A stretch of DNA of 64,000 nt, from the NCBI GenBank assembly GCA_001792895.1, contig MARA01000019.1, forward strand, positions 434,001 through 498,000, in the 5' to 3' direction. The stretch comes from Lentinus brumalis. Lineage: Eukaryota > Basidiomycota > Agaricomycetes > Polyporales > Polyporaceae. This document shows, in pieces, positions 35,101 through 45,936 of the stretch. How positions within the stretch are numbered: position 1 is the first letter of the stretch; every line of letters starts with the position of its first letter. The notes under the pieces were generated by a model that saw nothing but the letters and a program-made list of their open reading frames with translations, searched no databases and had not been told where the DNA came from. The position numbers and the translations under genes were made by a program.

Positions 35101-37267
35101 ATGGCCACGCCCATAGAGCCCGCTGGAGCTGCGAACCCTCTCTCCGCGATCCTCCTGGACCCGCACGGCTTCCTGGCGAAGACCAATGGTGCCATGTTGC
35201 TGACTCTGTTCTTCAGCAGCATGTAAGCCCTTGTCACGCACCACTTCCTTCTCTCTCTGATGAGAAGACCACAGGCTGGATGGTCTGCTATTCCACCAAT
35301 TGTATCGCTATCTTCGACGATACCAGTCGGATTCATCGTTCATCAAGTTTCTGGTACGGCGTTCCTACCATTTCCGATCGCTCGCGCTTGTTGGCTGACC
35401 ATCGAGCGACTAGGTTGCCTCAGTGATGTAGGTGACGCTGCGGAGAGAGTATATTCCGCACACCTGAAACGATCCTCACAGGACCTTGGAGACCTTCCGT
35501 ACTATATGCGACATCCACTACTGGTGAGGATAATTCACTCGCACGCACTGAACACTGGGTAGCTGACTATTTCCACAGCTACTTCACGCTCATCACGAAG
35601 CACAACAAGTTTCTGGATACCCTCATCCGTGTGACATGGTGAGTTCCTTTGCAGTGTCTAGCATGCCCGTGGAGGACTTAACTGTGTCTTGTAGGTCTGG
35701 TAACGTGAGCTCATGCACTCTCCACGAATGCCTGACATGAGCTGATCCGGACCTGTCGTTCGACAAAGCTCAATTGCATCGTTTGGGTTCGTGTCCTTCC
35801 CGTCCACTGCCTTCAGGATTTTTAACCGTTGCCTTCCGGCAGGCTTGCATTTCTGTCGTATCGCATGTGTAGGTTGACCCGTGGCGTTCGAGTATGACCC
35901 ATAGCACTGAGATCTATGCAGATTCTTCATCTTGCGTGTCTCAAAGAGTAAGCTCGCAATCTCGTTGTTGAAGACGTTGTGCTGAGCGCGTTGCCTCTCA
36001 GTTGCTCCCCGCTTCTGGCTGATCTCGCTGTTCGCTGTGAGCTCGTCCTGATACGATGTTCCTTTTATATGAGCTGATCGTCCAGCAGACTGCGTTCAAC
36101 ATCGGTCAAATTGGTGGGTCTCATGTCACACAGAGGGCCACACGGCTAACGGCTACGATATGGTTCGTTCAGCAACTGGTATTCGTAAGTCCTCATGTCT
36201 CGCCCCATCTTGCGTCACTTGCTGACATTGTCGAGGGTGTGCAGGACTTGGCATCAGAGGGTTAGCGACTCTTCTCTCCCATTGTGACCTTATGGTCCGG
36301 CAACTCACCCATATTCATAGATTCAAGCTCGGCGGTGAAGCATACCTCACTGAGACGGTGAGTGTCTTAGTCGAATCGGGGACGTGCGCTCCGCTTAGTT
36401 GCACATGATGATACAGTGGCTTGTGGGCATGGGCTTCTCCTTCAGCATCTGCGTCGACCTGCTACTTTCCGGCGCACTTCTAACCGGGTTGTACAAGGCC
36501 CGGGGCAACTATAGGTGAGTCTAGTAGTGCGACGCTCAAGGCGAGGGACTGATCATGGTATAGGATAACTTCAATCTCCGAGATGATCACTGTATACTTC
36601 GTCAATACCGGTAAGCAACCGCGTATCGAATGCTGCCAGTGCTCATGCTCATGACTACCTTCAGGACTGGTGGTCCTGTAAGTGACGCCGTATATTTTGG
36701 TGTGTATATCCATTTATTCATGCGACGGCACTACAGCATCCTTGATATTCTGGGGCTTATCTTCGTAAGTCCGTCAGTACATCATGCGTTATTCCATCTA
36801 ACCTTGCGAACCGACAGGCGGTCGGGACGGGGGGAACCTCTACTGGGCGGCACTCAACATGATCATCACGAAAGGTGCGTACGAGCATGGTGCAGCGGTA
36901 GCTCGACTGACGCAGGCTCGTCCACTCCAGCGTATGGCACAACGTTGTTCAGTGTGTAGGTCTTGTGCTCCCGATATGACGCATCTGGGACTGAATTCCT
37001 GACTTACTTAGGCTCAACTCTCGCATACTCGAGCCGAACGCCGACATCGAAGTCGACGTGTTCAGTCGGGATAACCTCCGCACCATCAACCAGGCGCGAC
37101 GTCTGGCGACTGCGCGCCGGTGGAATCTGCCAGACGCCATCTCTGACGATGTGGACCACATGCCGCCTACGATCAATATCAGCGTGCAGACCGAGCGGGA
37201 AGGAGACGTGGTGTCCTCCCAAGACTACGACAGTTCAGTGAAGAACGATGCTGCTGTGACTTGGTAG
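35101..37267 (+). CDS. DUF6534 multi-helix membrane protein (copy 4)
   Basis: The start MATPIEPAGAANPLSAILL at 35101 is followed by helix 1, TNGAMLLTLFFSSM, and, after an intron from 35224, LDGLLFHQLYRYLRRYQSD. Later exons include YFTLITKHNKFLDTLIRVTW, then the domain-opening helix VGMGFSFSICVDLLLSGALL, ITSISEMITVYFVNTG, AVGRDGGNLYWAALNMIITK, AYGTTLFSV and LNSRILEPNADIEVDVFSRD. The tail continues to NDAAVTW at 37267. The Y-G-T-T-L-F-S-V-LNSR block replaces the usual Y-x-N-S-L-L-A-x-LNSR. A short motif INISVQTERE near the end has a counterpart (IDIKVTQEVE) in copy 9, so the very end of the tail is partly conserved. The middle exons between about 35700 and 36100 are hard to place, and damage there cannot be excluded. 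Function unknown. Confidence 0.72.
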
Positions 37268-39696
37268 TGCGGTTGGGGAACGGGGTTTGGGGTGAGTTAG
37301 GCCGTATCTATTTATCACGATGAATCAGTGTTGTAGGCGATGTTGTATACAGTATGAGGCCGTAGGTCCGTCTGTAGCTATAGGAATGTGGCTTGCTATA
37401 GCTCGGCCTGTACTTGTAAACATGCTGTACTGAGCGAAAAGCTTCCAAATGGTTCGTCAAGCTGATCTATGTGGTGTTCACTTCGACATGATCACGCTAG
37501 CATTGTGAGCACAGCGGGCGTCGAGGAAGACCTTTGCCATAGGTAGCCCGTATACCTTAAATATTGGCAGCACTCAACCGTCAGAGAACTAAATACTTAT
37601 CCAGTTAGGTTCAAGCTTCCAGCCAGTGAAGACGTCCGGCACCCGGTCCGGTGACTAGTATCTTGGACCGGCAATCGCCGATGGCTCTGCCAGCTGGCGC
37701 CTTTCACCACCTCCTCTGCAACTCGAACCTGCCACCCACCTGCAGTGACCGACAGACTAGTACCGCACCTCGAGGGTTGCAGTATTACGGGTAATCCGTC
37801 TCCCTGAAAATCTCCCAGCACGTCCAACCTCGCAGATCATCCTCGAGGCTCCATTCGCCAGCTACGCCTCCGAGGTTGCGGTCATGTCAACACGCACGCA
37901 GCAGAGGCGAGGCAAGTCATCATCCGGACGCGCTGATCGTGGACTGCCTGCGGTCGCTCGTCCTTACCTCATGACCTCCGGCCTCAAATCCCTCCTCCCA
38001 CCATCCGGCGAGGTTCCCGCGCGCGGGAGTGACTGCACATGGGTTTGTGGGCGCGTGTGTATGATCAAAATACAGACCGTGGGAGGGCGCCCGCCCGACG
38101 GCCGTGATCCGAGGAGCCCATGCCGTCCTCCTCATCTTGGAAGCCCGCGCGTCGTCCCCTCTCGTAATGCGTGCTTCTTCTTCCTTCTCCTCTCCATTCT
38201 GCAGGCGCCACGAAGCCGTTATCCCAGCGATCAGTGGGCGCAGCGCCAGAGGCTTCGCCCCGAGCCCCGACTTCCCACTGGTATCATGCAGCCGTGTTCT
38301 ATCAGCAAGCGTTTGTCGGAGCTCGGAGAGGGGCACTGGTCGTGCGCGTTCATTGTGGTCGTCGGCGAGGCGCTGTGGGCGGTCGTGGAGGATTCCACCG
38401 CGGCGTTGAAGTGGACCGTGGTACCGCGTGAAGGCTTGGTGGGCACGATGTTTCGGGGATGCACTGGGTGATGGAAGAAGCAACCCGGAGTGTCCGTTGT
38501 CCACGCCGCAGCAACTCTGCATACCACAGGGAGGTTCTGCCGTCCATCCCAGAGCGTCTCCGAGGGCTTCTTTGCGCTGGAGCCTGATGAGACCGACCAC
38601 TCGGGCCACCGGACGGTGCTCGTCGCCAGTCTTTCCACAAGGGTGCAAGGCTCCTGTTGGCCCTGAGGTCGGTGTCCGCTGTTGCTCCAGGTACGTATGG
38701 ACACTATCTCCATCAGCAAGTCATCCAGACACCAACATTCTTGGGTTAATTCTGTCGCAGGCGGTGAACGAAGACGATGGGCGGGGCCACCATGTGCTCG
38801 TGCTGCTCTCGAGATCGTCGATCTACAAAATCGGTCTTCATTACTCTCCCGCGGCACGCGGCGTCTTCGGTTGTTCTCTCGCCCTGCACAGAGCTACTCC
38901 TGACCCTTCAAGGGATTTCAGGGTGAGTGAGGTTGTTGCGCATCTGGACCCTGACGCTCACTATCGTCCTCACCATCATCTATGACGAGTCAAGCTTTGC
39001 CTTTGATAGGAGCGCATCTCGTTGCGCAGATGCATCCCGGACAGCCAGGGTTTCAATCATTCTCGAACTTGCGCGGTGGTGTCGGGCACTCCAGCCCTGG
39101 CGCGAGAGTACAGGGTGAAACTGGCGGGCGTGCGTTTGCGTCAGGGCGTGTGGACATGGATGATCTCCGACCCCAGCCCTGTACCCTACTTGCGTACACC
39201 GGACGCAGCCCTGGACTCTACTTGTGTACACCGAATGCAGCCCTGTACGTGTTTACACATGCGTTTAGGGACATGTTCGGAGGAGAAGTGGACGGTGTTT
39301 GACAGTACAGAAAGACTTCACGCTTCGTCATTTTTGTGTCTTCCATGTTCGTCACGGTGCATTCCGGTCAAAATTAGGACCTCTCCGACATACCGCGGAT
39401 GCACACGAGCATGCTTTACGTAGCCGAGGATAGCATGGTTCGAGAACATGATATTTCATTGCGGCATACTGACAACTACGACTATAACAACTACGACGAT
39501 GGCGACATGCAACCTTACTGTACATGACATTACGTGCACGGACAGACTATCGAGCTCAGACAAAGGAGTGCAAGCGTCGACAACAATAAATACAAGGCCG
39601 GAGCGTCCGGCCGCCCTCCAGTACGTGCTCTTAGTATGTGCAACCGTGTCCATCCACCACCTCCTCCCTCCCGAAGCCTTAGACAAACACTCGAGC
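37268..39696. other. Unassigned GC-rich region with a short tandem repeat
   Basis: This 2.4-kb gap holds several long overlapping open frames on both strands (minus 37920-38648, 242 residues; plus 37884-38471; plus 38428-38985). None carries a motif I recognise. Plus-strand pieces such as GEALWAVVEDSTAALKWTVV and GFFALEPDETDHSGHRTVLV look protein-like, so a spliced unknown or decayed gene is possible around 38300-38700. A 32-bp tandem repeat lies at 39174-39260. Confidence 0.35.
39174..39260 (+). repeat. 32-bp tandem repeat, 2.7 copies
   Basis: Units start with CAGCCCTG at 39174, 39206 and 39238. The first two share a TACACCG motif near their ends and differ at a few positions; the third is partial. 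The unit length is not a multiple of three, so it is unlikely to be coding. Confidence 0.8.
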
Positions 39697-41923
39697 TCAG
39701 ACGTCGGAGTCCCGAGCCTTCTCGGCCGGCGGGTCCTCCTGCAGTGCCCACTTCTCGTCCTTGAGGTTGTGCAGCGGGACATCGCCCATGAACCACGACG
39801 CGACGAGCCCGATGGCGAGCAGGCCCGTGAGCACCTTCCAGATGACCGCCGTGCTGTCGCCGAACGCTTGCCGAACCTGCTCCTTGAGCTCTGGCTCCAA
39901 GTGCGGGATGATCGGGATCGCGGCGTACGCGAAGTCGACGCCCGAGCCCGTGCCGCCCAGCTGCTCGAGGAATTCTGGCGGGAGCCGCGAGGAGAGCTGG
40001 TTCTGGAGCACGGTCGCGCCGATGGAGATGCCCCAGACCTGTGTGGGTTTCCGTCATCAGCAGTGAGCAAATGAGAATGCGAAGCCGAGATGGCAGCAGA
40101 GGGAAATGGAGACGTACGGCGGAGAAGGAGCGGCAGAAGGAGAAGAAGGCGAGCGCGTGCGCGTTCTCGGACACCGGGAGCGGGGAGAGCACGGGGAAGT
40201 ACGTCGCGGCTGTAAATGAGCGATATTGTGAGCACGAGCGGAGATGAGGCGGGGAACGGAACCGCGCGCCGCCCATGATGCGTACCGTATATAATTCCGC
40301 CTGCGACTCCGATGACGGCTGTCAGGCCGATGGACTGTGCGATGGACGTGTCGGCGCGGGTGATCGTGAAGGCTCCAGTGGCAATGATGTAGAGGACCCA
40401 GGCGACCCAGAGCTGGGGGCGGTAGATCTTGAACGCAGCGACGGAAATGCCGGCGAGGATGATGACCGGGCCCATGGCGATGGTGTAGCCGAGACTGTAG
40501 ACGGCCGACTTAATTGGGCTCGCGTCTTTGCACGCTTGGAAGTACACCGGGACGTAGTCTGAACAGCTGTCGGTCAGTTATGCTCGGCGAGGGCCTTGTG
40601 AGTACATACAAATGAGGGTCAAGGCCACGAGTGGATGTATGAACGTCTGGATGTAACTGCGAGCAATGAGAGTAAGCAACTCGGCCGAACGGGCTACTGA
40701 AGAAGTGCCTACCCGCTCACGCTCGTGCGGTTTTGCAGGAGTGCGACAGGAACCTGGCAGAAAGCATTAATGGTTGCCTTCCCGATACAATGTCGATGCC
40801 TACCATAGGGTACGTCGCCCACCTAGCTTCGTAGACGAAGAAACCAAACAGTCCCACAAAACCGAGGATGAGCGGGACAAGGACGCGAGCAGAGGACCAC
40901 GCATAGACCACTCCTCCCCACGTGAGACCGATCACGATAGAGGTTGTGGAAGCAATGACCAAGAAGTTTCCGCTGGAACGCGAATACGGTCATCAAGGTG
41001 CACATGCGGAGATGAGAAGCTTCCTTACATCCAGTCCATGCGACCGAACTTCTCCTTCCAGGTGCCCGGAGGAGTCGGCAGCTTGAGGAAGGCCAATATC
41101 ATGACGATTGTCACACCGCATATCGGAAGGTTGAGGTCTGTGCGGGTCGTAAAGACGGCAAATCGGCAGCGAAAAGGCGGAAGCAACGTACAGAAGAGCC
41201 ACCGCCATTGGCCATTGGTTGCAAGAGCTCCGCCGACTACAGGTCCGACTCCAGCGGCAATGGCCCAAGTCCTAGGAAGCATCAGCGAATCGGTCGAGTC
41301 AGACGGAGAGACGTACTTACATGCCGATCAAGCCATTGTATGCGCCTCGCTCTCTCAGAGGCACGAGGTCCGATACGACGATGGACGAGACGGAGAGAAT
41401 GGCGCCACCACCGAGTCCTTGAAGAGCTACGTCACAGTAAGTATGCGTACGTCCAGCAAGGAGGTATGAAGCGTACTTCGGGCAGCGATGAGCCAGTTCA
41501 TGGTCTTTGCTGCACCGCACAGCGCGCTCCCGAGGACAAAGCACCCAATGGAGAACAGCATCGCTGGCTGCCTACCAAAAATCTATGGCATGTGAGTGAG
41601 TATGGGCGTCGAAAGAAGGATGCATTGACGCTTACTTCCGATATACCGCCGCTCATGGGCAAGAACGCTGTCGAGGCCAAAGCGTACGCAGCGCCAACCC
41701 AGAGGAAGTCGTCGCCATGTAGGTCACTGACGATCGTCGGGAGAGCGGTAGACACAGCGGAGTTCTCGAGAGCAGAAAGAAAAAGAGCGAGACAAATAGA
41801 GAGGAATATCATCCAGAACCGGAAGCCTTTCTTGGGGGAGGCATTGTCAGCGTGATTTGAACCCTCGGCCTGCGTGAGGAGGACATCGACCTCAGGCTTT
41901 GTGGAAATGGACGTCGTGGACAT
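39697..41923 (-). CDS. MFS transporter (DHA-type drug/metabolite efflux), uninterrupted paralogue
   Basis: Polytopic efflux pump of the same type as the gene at 4480-8385. The start MSTTSISTKPEVDVLLTQAE at 41923 is a hydrophilic N-terminus. TM1 follows KKGFRFWMIF, then NSAVSTALPTIVSDLHGDDF, LGSALCGAAKTMNWLIAA, LQGLGGGAILS, VPLRERGAYNGLIGM, motif C-like GVGPVVGGALATNGQWRW, LPICGVTIVMILAFLKLP, GLTWGGVVYAWSSARVLVPL, YYVPVYFQACKDASPIKSAV, YFPVLSPLPVSENAHALAFF, WGISIGATVLQNQLSSRLP and a charged tail to 39697. Exons are long toward the 3' end, introns about 50-60 nt. All frames are open and splice sites canonical, so it should be functional. Transcribed away from DUF6534 copy 5 across a ~790-bp gap, so the two could share regulation. 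Confidence 0.9.
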
Positions 41924-42713
41924 GGCAGGAGGGACGAGGCGTGCGAAGAGTCATGGGCGGGAGGGAGGAAGGCCCCGGGGTTTTGAACGAGGCGGCGGCG
42001 AGTGTGCATTGCAGCGGATAGTTGGCTGCAGGGGTGCTCGGGGTCAGCAACCCTTCGGAAGCATGGGATAGATGTGCTCGCCCCGGTGAAGAGTCGCCCA
42101 TTGGGCTGCCGCGAACAGGCAAGCGTCCGGCGCCCCGGTCCAGCTTCGCGCCCCACGTTCGCCCGGCATGCACATCGTGACAGAAAGCCCGCTGTGATAC
42201 ATCGAACCTACTTGCTGAGATGCCAGCCTCGACCAGATGTCAATGGGACGTCTCAGGCTGGACAGCCTGCGGGACACAGATATCACCGCAAAGGATCGGG
42301 TCCAACGCCGTCGACATGATCTGGAGGATCTGGAGGATGGCTGGGCGCTGATATGGAAGCCAGTGCCACGAAGGCACCGCAGAGAGACCGGCCTCAATCT
42401 GCCTCCATCGCAGCGTCCGTGTTACGTGTGTGGGATGCGACCCGCATGGATGGAAGCTTCGCGCCGCAGAGCCCCAGAGCGCCTTTCCCGGTCGTGCCGG
42501 GCCATGCCGCAGCTTCACAACTGGCGCCCGTTCCCGGTTTGGACCTCCGAGGAGCGTACCGACTCTACAGGCAGGACGCCGTTCTATCAAGGACCACAAC
42601 GAGTACCCACACCGAACTCCAAGGCCAAATATGCTCGTGCAGCCGCCCCGCCTGCGTACTTGTACCCCGGGCCCTCTCTGGTTCACAGACTCACCTCTTT
42701 CGGATACGCCACC
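41924..42713. promoter_or_regulatory. Divergent intergenic region of MFS pump 2 and DUF6534 copy 5
   Basis: This 790-bp gap must contain both promoters. Open frames cross it on both strands but lack motifs. The downstream start codon lies in the context GCCACCATGG, an ideal eukaryotic initiation context. Confidence 0.45.
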
Positions 42714-44992
42714 ATGGACTCCTTGTTCCCGTCTCCGCCTGACACTGATGGACTCCCGCAGCTGCCGACCTTCAACACGTCGATGGGTGCAATTCTCATA
42801 TGCACAGTGTTTGGTTGCATGTGAGAGCTTGTTTCAGGACTGTAGCGCGACGGCCCACCAACCTGCCTTCTGAACAGGTTGTACGGGTTGACGGCTCACC
42901 AGACGTCGCGGTACTTTACCTTGTACCCAACGGACGAGATGGCTTTCAAGCTCCTTGTAAGTGTAGTGACAGAGCACGGGCTGCAGCTGTATACTGACAT
43001 CTCCCAGGTCGTGGTGGTTTTGTGCGCGTCCTCTTCCGACGCGCACGGGCAAGGCTGACTTTGACTGACTGCGAGCAGCGTTTTAGATACTGTCCATACT
43101 GCAACCACGATGCATGTATGGTACGCGGATGCGTCCTCTCATCTGCTTATTGTTGACCGTGCATCTACTCTAGCTACTTCTATCTGGTCGACAAGTACTT
43201 TGATCCGCTGGCAGCTATTCATGGCGTTTGGTGAGTACCGTCCGAAGGGTTTGCTCCTAGCACTATTAACCCGTCACCGCAGGTCACTATGGGTAGGTCG
43301 TCTCGCACTGCATTTATCTGGCAATATATGACTTGAAACCCGCAGGTTGAGATAATTGAGACTGTGAGTACCTCCTGCTACGCGTAAAGATACTTTCAAT
43401 GACGCGTCGCAGAGCGCTATCATGATAGTCGCACATGGGTGAGTCGTCTTTGAACGTCTTGCGTCAAGCTTGCCTCACGCGAAGCCAGCTTCTACGCTCA
43501 CCGTCTGTTCCGCCGTAAGCATCGTATACCATTTTTTTCTCCCTCAAATGCAGACATCGAGACATGTTCGCAGTCAGTGATGGCAACTGGATTCCTGTGG
43601 GGGCAATTGTGAGCATGCCTCACGACTTCAACGTACACCGTACTGACGCTCGTACTAGCTTGCGATGCTCTCGTCTGAACTCGGTGAGTTAGTCACGCAC
43701 GTAGCCGTACTTACCATCACTGACACAGCCCGGGCGAAGGTTTCTCAATCGGTGAGTTTTACATCGGCATTCGTATCATCCACCCGCTAAGCTGAGCCTG
43801 CAAGCGGCCACCGTGGAGCTGTAAGTCGGTCTGAATGATCTCTCCATTCCAAAAACTCTCAACCTGCTTCAGCTTCCGCAAGGCCTACTTCGTCGAATTC
43901 TTCAAGTTCAATGTACGTTTCTATGTCGTTCGCCTGCGTCGATTGTACGCTGAACTCGCACAGTGGCTTCTGTGGGGGTGCCTTATCTCGGCCCTGCTCG
44001 TCGACATCCTGGCGACCTCGTTCTTGACCTACTTCCTGCGCAACAGCCGCACTCTCTTCAAGAAGTAAGCCGCACTCCTCCTCATGGCGGCCTATGAGGT
44101 GACGTTCGCGATATAGGACCAACTCCACAATCGACATCCTCATCGTGTACGGGGTGAACACCGGTAAGCGTGCACGGTCACTCGCTAGGGTTGTCGGCTG
44201 CTTACTTTCATCGTATAGGCTTGTCGACGAGGTGTGTTCTTCGAGTTTATTCCCGTGATCTGTCCGTTTATGCTCGAGCCGACCAGCGTGATCACGCTCG
44301 GGTCTCTCATCTGTGTGAGCATTGCCATCCTCTCCGCTCTCCATGCAGCGTCTGACCCGCCGTCCAGGCGATCGCCATGCCCCACACCCTCGTCTTCTAC
44401 GGCGTCAACGTCATCAGTGCAAAGAGTAAGTAATGTGACACTGCCTTCCCCGCAGCTAGTACTAACAGACCGTCCGACCGACTGCAGTGTACGCCAACTC
44501 GCTCCTCGCCGTGTACGTCCGCCTGTCCCTTTGCCCGACCTACAGGCTTGTGTCCATCCTACTGACCGCTTGGGTACAGGCTGAACTCGAGGCGCTCGGT
44601 CACGGACAAGGACGCGGTAATCTACGACACGGGCTCGTTCGGGCTGCAGGTGTTCAACCCGCACCAGCGCAAGAAGGTCAACGGGCCCGTTCAGAGCCCG
44701 CGCTCGCCCAGGTCGCCCCGCACGCTCGTACGTCGTTCTCTCTTTCCCTTCGCCCCCTTATATTCTCCCCAAGCTTCCTCCGTTTCACTTATCTCTCTGT
44801 CGTATTGTGCGTCTGTGTCTAGGCCTCTGACTGACTGACTGGACCCGCCGTGCTTAGGTCAATGAAAGCACTCTCCCGCCTCGCGCGAACGCGAACCGCG
44901 AACCTTGGAAGGACTACCCGAGTCTCACGCTCTCTTTCCGTCACTCTTGTTTCTCTATTTCTTATGTATTGTGTCCTGTTGATGTGCGGTAG
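42714..44992 (+). CDS. DUF6534 multi-helix membrane protein (copy 5)
   Basis: One of the best-preserved members. The start MDSLFPSPPDTDGLPQL at 42714 has the context GCCACCATGG. Helix 1 is TSMGAILICTVFGCM. Then LYGLTAHQTSRYFTLYPTDE, MAFKLLV, VLDTVHTATTMHA, YYYLVDKYFDPLAAIHGVW, VAHGFYAHRLFRRKHRD, GNWIPVGAILAMLSSEL, AYFVEFFKFN, WLLWGCLISALLVDILATSF, LTYFLRNSRTLFKK, NSTIDILIVYGVNTG, SVITLGSLICVSIAIL, PHTLVFYGVNVIS and VYANSLLAV. LNSRRSVTDKDA follows, but the genomic frame reads LNSRRS only across the last introns. The tail contains FGLQVFNPHQRKKVNGPVQS; the modelled stop is at 44992, and the last exon is the least certain. About eleven introns, several with exons under 30 nt. Confidence 0.82.
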
Positions 44993-45936
44993 AGGACAAA
45001 TGCGCTGTAGTACGCTCGACCGTGTTGCGAGTACTTACTTAGTTCATCGTTGAACGTGATATAATATGGTGGTGTCTGACCATGGAGAAACCACTCGCTG
45101 GAGCCGAAGCGTAATGTTAGTGGAATGGAGCAGAGAGTGTGACCACGGGTGTTTCTCGACGGCGAAAAGTCGAAACTTTGAAGTCGACTTCGAGAAGAGG
45201 TAAGTATGTAGTCGGGGACTTCGGTGGACTTCGGGGTTTCCCGAACGGTTGGCGCGCATCGTCGGCAGAACCGGAGCGCAGCGGCAGTGGCCTCCGCTCA
45301 GCTCCGCTCGTGTCTCTCAACTCTGCATCCTTCTCTGCATGGTCCAGCTCGGTAGGAGGACTGTGTGTGTCCCCTGCAGAGTTGCTTCAATGTCAACACT
45401 CTGAGCTTGGTCGGTGATGTATCATTCATCTTGAAAGACAGGCACTAGCTGCACTTCGACGACCCAAGCACACCGGAGCGCGCCCAGCTGCCAGACACCG
45501 TCGACGCCCGTAGCCCAGCTCAATATCTGTTTGCTTCCAGGTGAACTTCACTGAAGATGCGCCGAGGTGTACCATCTCGTTTCTCGGCTCGCTCGGTAAG
45601 AAGCAGCTGCGATGCGCCGTTGATATTTGAAGGTAGGGCCTCCTAGCCTCTGCGATTCCTCGTACTGAGCGTTTGCATGCTAGAATGGATTATGTTGCAG
45701 AAGAAATCTGCCCTGACGCAGGCGTGCGCGTATCACGGTCTTGCACTCCCGGATTTGAGGTTTGCCTTCTCGCTCGGTGGGTACTCGACTGCTCATGGAT
45801 TGTCAGTAACCCCTGACTGAAAGCCATCTTTGCAGCTATCTCTGGTCCCTCAGTTTACTCGCGTAAGCCTAGGGCGACTGTTGCATTGATTTGTGCTTAC
45901 GCGCGTGCGATCTTGGCGAATAGCTCCATTTCAGTC
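44993..45936. other. Unassigned region between DUF6534 copies 5 and 6
   Basis: Short frames only. Near 45540 a plus-strand piece reads VNFTEDAPRCTISFLGSLG but continues into a stop and has no recognised family. Holds the promoter of copy 6. Confidence 0.35.

Noticed and set aside
34798..35226. Longer in-frame start for DUF6534 copy 4
   Set aside because: The extra ~100 residues are Arg-rich, unlike any family member, and the inner ATG at 35101 matches the family N-terminus.
37920..38648. 242-residue minus-strand open frame
   Set aside because: No start context, motif or neighbouring exons; equally long frames run on the other strand in this GC-rich region.
39530..40276. 248-residue minus-strand frame
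   Set aside because: Out-of-phase shadow of the last exons of the MFS gene at 39697-41923.
42236..42249. 14-bp match to one arm of the hairpin at 30328-30361
   Set aside because: A match of this length is expected by chance in a 64-kb window and no longer similarity flanks it.
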